Assembly: GCA_002414705.1 (NCBI GenBank)
Contig: DIAL01000094.1
Location: 360 to 8,812, forward strand
Length of the DNA: 8,453 nucleotides
Reading direction: 5' to 3'
From: Flavobacteriaceae bacterium UBA5079
GTDB taxonomy: Bacteria; Bacteroidota; Bacteroidia; Flavobacteriales; Flavobacteriaceae
The translations under genes were made by a program, and so were the position numbers. The notes under the pieces were generated by a model, which worked only from the letters and a program-made list of their open reading frames with translations, was not told the origin of the DNA and made no database searches. Below, in pieces: positions 6,443 to 8,453 of the stretch. Position 1 is the first letter of the stretch. Each line of letters begins with the position of its first letter.

Positions 6443-6502
6443 CACTAAAAACGTACTGTAAGCCACTAATAAAAAACGCTTTGGAAATGTAAATGCGATA
6501 AT

Positions 6503-6522
6503 ATGCACTTGAAATTGTGCAT
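6503..6522. repeat. Inverted repeat ATGCAC / GTGCAT with 8-base spacer
   Basis: ATGCAC (6503-6508) and GTGCAT (6517-6522) are perfect 6-base arms around TTGAAATT. The centre-to-centre distance is 14 bases, suited to a dimeric helix-turn-helix regulator. It lies about 85 bases upstream of the -33 box of the propeller-lipoprotein promoter, so it could be an activator site for that gene. Confidence 0.35.
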
Positions 6523-6606
6523 CAAAATATTTACAATAGTTTCCATTACTTTTTAATGATTAGAATGTAATAAATACAAAAGTTTTACACTTTTTTGACA
6601 TCTCAT

Positions 6607-6639
6607 TTTGCTAAAACGGATTCTTTCTTTCTAAATTTG
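6607..6639 (+). promoter_or_regulatory. Promoter of the propeller lipoprotein gene, consensus Bacteroidota type
   Basis: TTTG (6607-6610) and TAAATTTG (6632-6639) are separated by 21 bases. Both boxes match the Bacteroidota consensus exactly. A start near 6646 gives a leader of about 18 bases before the ATG at 6664. This also argues that the in-frame TTG at 6595, which lies upstream of the promoter, is not the start codon. Confidence 0.72.
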
Positions 6640-6663
6640 AAGTTAAAATATGTATTCGTTTTT

Positions 6664-7776
6664 ATGAAAAAAATATACCTTCTATCTAAAATCTGTCTAT
6701 TCGTTTTAAGCTCATTTCTCTTAACTGCTTGCAACGGACAAACAAAGACGTCTGAAAACCAAAATTCAGAAGTCGATTCAATTTCAAAAACCAAGAATAT
6801 TTCAGAAGCAGAAGAAACCGTAAATAGCACCTATTACGGAGCGCCTTTTGTAAATGAACCTCCAGCCAACCGAATAAGCGATTTTGTTCGAAATATTTTT
6901 CAAGACAGCAAAGGCAATTTATGGTTTGGAACAAATGGCGATGGTGTTATTCGGTATAACGGAAAATCTTTAGACTATTTTTCAGAAAATGAAGGTTTTA
7001 ACGGTCTTGCAGTAAGAGGAATAGTTGAAGATAAGCAAGGTCATGTCTGGTTTGGCACAGAACGTGGATTAACAAAATATAATGGTGAAACCTTCACTAA
7101 TTTTAATGAGAAAGATAGCTTATTAAATTCTAATTTATGGTGTTTGGTTATTGATAGCAAAGGTATGATGTGGATTGGTACGTTAGGTGGTGCTTATACA
7201 TTTGATGGTAAAAATTTCACACCTTTTGCCATTCCTGAATCAGAGCCAGATGCGTTGCGAGGTGTTACTAGCAGCAAGATTATTCATTCAATTATGGAAG
7301 ATAGTAAAGGAAACATGTGGTTTGGAACACCAAGAGGTGCTTATAGGTATAACGGAAATACACTAAAACATATTTCAGAAAAAGATGGTTTACCAAACAA
7401 TTCTATAAATCGTATTTTAGAAGATAAAAATCATAATTTTTGGTTTGCAACCCATCATAAAGGGATTAGTCGTTATGACGGAAAAACATTTACCAATTTT
7501 ACAGAAAATGGCGTTATTAATGGTAATGAAGTCTGGACTATTTACCAAGATACAAATGGAAATATATGGTTTCCGGCTGAAAACTACGGTGTGTATCGTT
7601 ATGATGGAAGCACCTTTACAAATTACACAAAAAAAGACGGTTTATTAACCAACGCCATACAGTGCATGTTTGAAGATAAAGACGGTCGGTTTTGGTTTGG
7701 TGGTTGGATGGGACTTTTTCGTTTTGATAATAACTACTTTTCCGTTGTGACTAAAGATGGTCCTTGGGAGAGATAA
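6664..7776 (+). CDS. Lipoprotein with seven two-component-regulator propeller (Reg_prop) repeats
   Basis: From the ATG at 6664 this is a 370-residue protein. Its signal peptide starts MKKIYLLSK and ends in the lipobox LLTAC, so Cys23 is the lipidated residue. A polar Ser/Thr/Asn/Glu-rich linker (about 24-65) follows. Then come seven Reg_prop-type repeats, each with a D-x-x-G/H-x-x-W-F/I-G/A/P core; their Trp residues are near 87, 129, 170, 219, 260, 302 and 344. Spacing is 41-42 residues except 49 between the third and fourth. Seven repeats are enough to close one beta-propeller. In hybrid two-component systems of Bacteroidota, two such propellers form the periplasmic glycan sensor. Here no membrane segment, Y_Y_Y domain, kinase or DNA-binding part follows, so it is a free-standing envelope-anchored propeller. 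Its role (ligand binding, protein scaffold) is unknown. An in-frame TTG at 6595 would add 23 residues ahead of the signal peptide and is rejected. Confidence 0.92.
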   Translation: MKKIYLLSKICLFVLSSFLLTACNGQTKTSENQNSEVDSISKTKNISEAEETVNSTYYGAPFVNEPPANRISDFVRNIFQDSKGNLWFGTNGDGVIRYNGKSLDYFSENEGFNGLAVRGIVEDKQGHVWFGTERGLTKYNGETFTNFNEKDSLLNSNLWCLVIDSKGMMWIGTLGGAYTFDGKNFTPFAIPESEPDALRGVTSSKIIHSIMEDSKGNMWFGTPRGAYRYNGNTLKHISEKDGLPNNSINRILEDKNHNFWFATHHKGISRYDGKTFTNFTENGVINGNEVWTIYQDTNGNIWFPAENYGVYRYDGSTFTNYTKKDGLLTNAIQCMFEDKDGRFWFGGWMGLFRFDNNYFSVVTKDGPWER

Positions 7777-7870
7777 TTAACTTATTTATTTGCTTTTTCC
7801 ATAATGTTAGTAGATATTCAGTTTTCGATTATTTTTTTAAAATTAATAAAAACAAAAAAAACAGAATGCT

Positions 7871-8365
7871 ATGAATAATTTTAACTGGGAAACTTTCACA
7901 AAGAAAATTGCTATTAAGGCAAGCATATCAGAATTATATAATGCTTGGACAATCCCAGAAGAAATTGAAAAATGGTTTTTAAGCAACGCTAATTTCCTTA
8001 AACAAAATGGGGAGCAAGTATCTGGAAATAAAAGCATTAAAACCAACGACTCCTACCAATGGTCTTGGTTTCTATATGATATAGTAGAAACAGGCCATAT
8101 TATTGAAGCTAACGGAAAAGACGTATTGAAATTCACATTTGCAGGAAACTGCATTGTTGAAATTACCCTAGAACAACACCAAGAATTTGTTATAGTAAAA
8201 TTAATACAAAGTAATATCCCAACTGATAATGAATCTAAACGTGGAATCCGATTGGGTTGCGATTCAGGTTGGTCATTTTTTCTGGTTAATTTGAAATCTG
8301 TTTATGAAGGCGGAATAGATTTACGGAATAAGAATAAAGACTTAACAGGCATGTTGAATAACTAG
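7871..8365 (+). CDS. SRPBCC/AHSA1-fold protein (Activator of Hsp90 ATPase homolog 1-like)
   Basis: This 164-residue protein has the START-like helix-grip fold pattern of bacterial AHSA1 proteins. An N-terminal strand (FTKKIAIKASISELYNAWTI, about 9-28) leads into the conserved helix with IPEEIEKWF (28-36). Middle strands include WSWFLYDIVETGHII (64-78) and VLKFTFAG (85-92). A C-terminal helix begins at SGWSFFLVNLKSVYEGG (132-148). Bacterial members are not known to act on Hsp90; they are thought to bind hydrophobic ligands or to be enzymes of unknown substrate. No signal peptide is visible, so it is probably cytosolic. The start at 7871 fits the fold. It lies 94 bases after the propeller gene and 32 bases before the next start, so it is probably co-transcribed with the latter. 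Confidence 0.88.
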   Translation: MNNFNWETFTKKIAIKASISELYNAWTIPEEIEKWFLSNANFLKQNGEQVSGNKSIKTNDSYQWSWFLYDIVETGHIIEANGKDVLKFTFAGNCIVEITLEQHQEFVIVKLIQSNIPTDNESKRGIRLGCDSGWSFFLVNLKSVYEGGIDLRNKNKDLTGMLNN

Positions 8366-8397
8366 AAAATCATACATTAGAAAAAAAACCAATCAAA

Positions 8398-8453
8398 ATG
8401 AAATACTATTACACAATTTTCGCATTATGTTTTATTTGTATAATAACTTTTGC
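8398..8453 (+). CDS. 5' end of a probable exported protein, cut by the right window edge
   Basis: From the ATG at 8398 the frame stays open to the window end (18 full codons): MKYYYTIFALCFICIITF. A single Lys followed by an unbroken hydrophobic stretch is what the start of a signal peptide or membrane anchor looks like. The ATG lies 32 bases after the AHSA1-type stop codon, on the same strand, after an A-rich stretch typical of Bacteroidota translation starts. No function can be inferred from the visible part. Confidence 0.55.
   Translation, partial: MKYYYTIFALCFICIITF

Larger units (their letters stand above)
6192..6606. other. Intergenic stretch without a gene, containing control elements
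   Basis: Between two divergently transcribed genes there are about 470 bases with no credible coding sequence. The part next to the methyltransferase gene carries its promoter. The middle holds the perfect palindrome at 6429-6442 and the inverted repeat at 6503-6522. The part next to the propeller gene, just past this entry, carries that gene's promoter. The region is AT-rich; no tRNA, insertion-sequence end or direct-repeat array is seen. A 68-codon frame open on the minus strand (6559-6356) has no ATG and is not called. Confidence 0.6.

Noticed and set aside
6356..6559. A 68-codon open frame on the minus strand in the intergenic gap, with a hydrophobic middle
   Set aside because: It has no ATG, begins right after a stop codon, overlaps two inverted repeats and shows no recognisable family. 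Such frames are expected in AT-rich noncoding DNA. It could be the remnant of a lost gene, but nothing supports that directly.
7777..7870. Terminator or promoter between the propeller gene and the AHSA1-type gene
   Set aside because: The stretch is A- and T-rich, but no GC-containing stem precedes a T run, and no TAnnTTTG box is properly spaced from a TTTG.
1..8453. CRISPR arrays, tRNA or rRNA genes, insertion-sequence ends, phage or defence genes
   Set aside because: No direct-repeat arrays, cloverleaf-like segments, transposase motifs or known defence-protein motifs were seen on reading both strands. The gene content is typical core chromosome.

Overview
The window looks like chromosomal DNA of a marine or soil Flavobacteriaceae-type member of the Bacteroidota. 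The DNA is AT-rich, start codons lack Shine-Dalgarno sequences, and several genes are preceded by the Bacteroidota sigma-A pattern (TTG or TTTG, then about 17-23 bases, then TAnnTTTG). The protein families also fit: a two-component-propeller lipoprotein, an S41 lipoprotein protease and a PAS-LuxR orphan regulator. I see no tRNA, rRNA, insertion sequence, CRISPR array or phage gene. It reads as ordinary housekeeping and regulatory chromosome rather than an island.

Left part (1-3793). A truncated PLP-dependent Cys/Met-metabolism lyase runs on the minus strand off the left edge. It is divergent from an Lrp/AsnC regulator (823-1281), with a 169-base shared control region that contains a 14-base palindrome. 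This pairing suggests an amino-acid-responsive regulator controlling sulfur amino acid breakdown or synthesis. After it come a lipoprotein S41 peptidase (1373-2968) and a PAS plus LuxR-HTH regulator (3023-3793), all on the plus strand with short gaps.

Middle part (3794-5516). A 226-base gap holds a 15-base palindrome, a promoter-like sequence, a strong intrinsic terminator (together possibly a small RNA of about 65 nt) and then a near-consensus promoter for dihydrolipoamide dehydrogenase (lpdA, 4020-5420). That enzyme has an intact redox-active disulfide and catalytic His-Glu pair, but Arg replaces the middle glycine of its FAD-binding GxGxxG. A hairpin terminator that works in both directions separates lpdA from the convergent minus-strand methyltransferase.

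Right part (5517-8453). A class I SAM methyltransferase (minus strand) is followed by about 470 bases without a gene, up to the start of the next gene. This stretch holds the methyltransferase promoter, two inverted repeats and a consensus promoter for the next gene. That gene encodes a lipoprotein with exactly seven Reg_prop repeats, enough for one complete seven-bladed beta-propeller with no attached kinase. Then come an AHSA1/SRPBCC-fold protein and the first codons of a probable exported protein cut by the right edge.

No clear new multi-gene system is visible. The points most worth a second look are the Lpd FAD-site substitution, the palindrome/promoter/terminator cassette at 3797-3915, the S41 protease that lacks the Ctp-type lysine, and the stand-alone seven-blade sensor lipoprotein.
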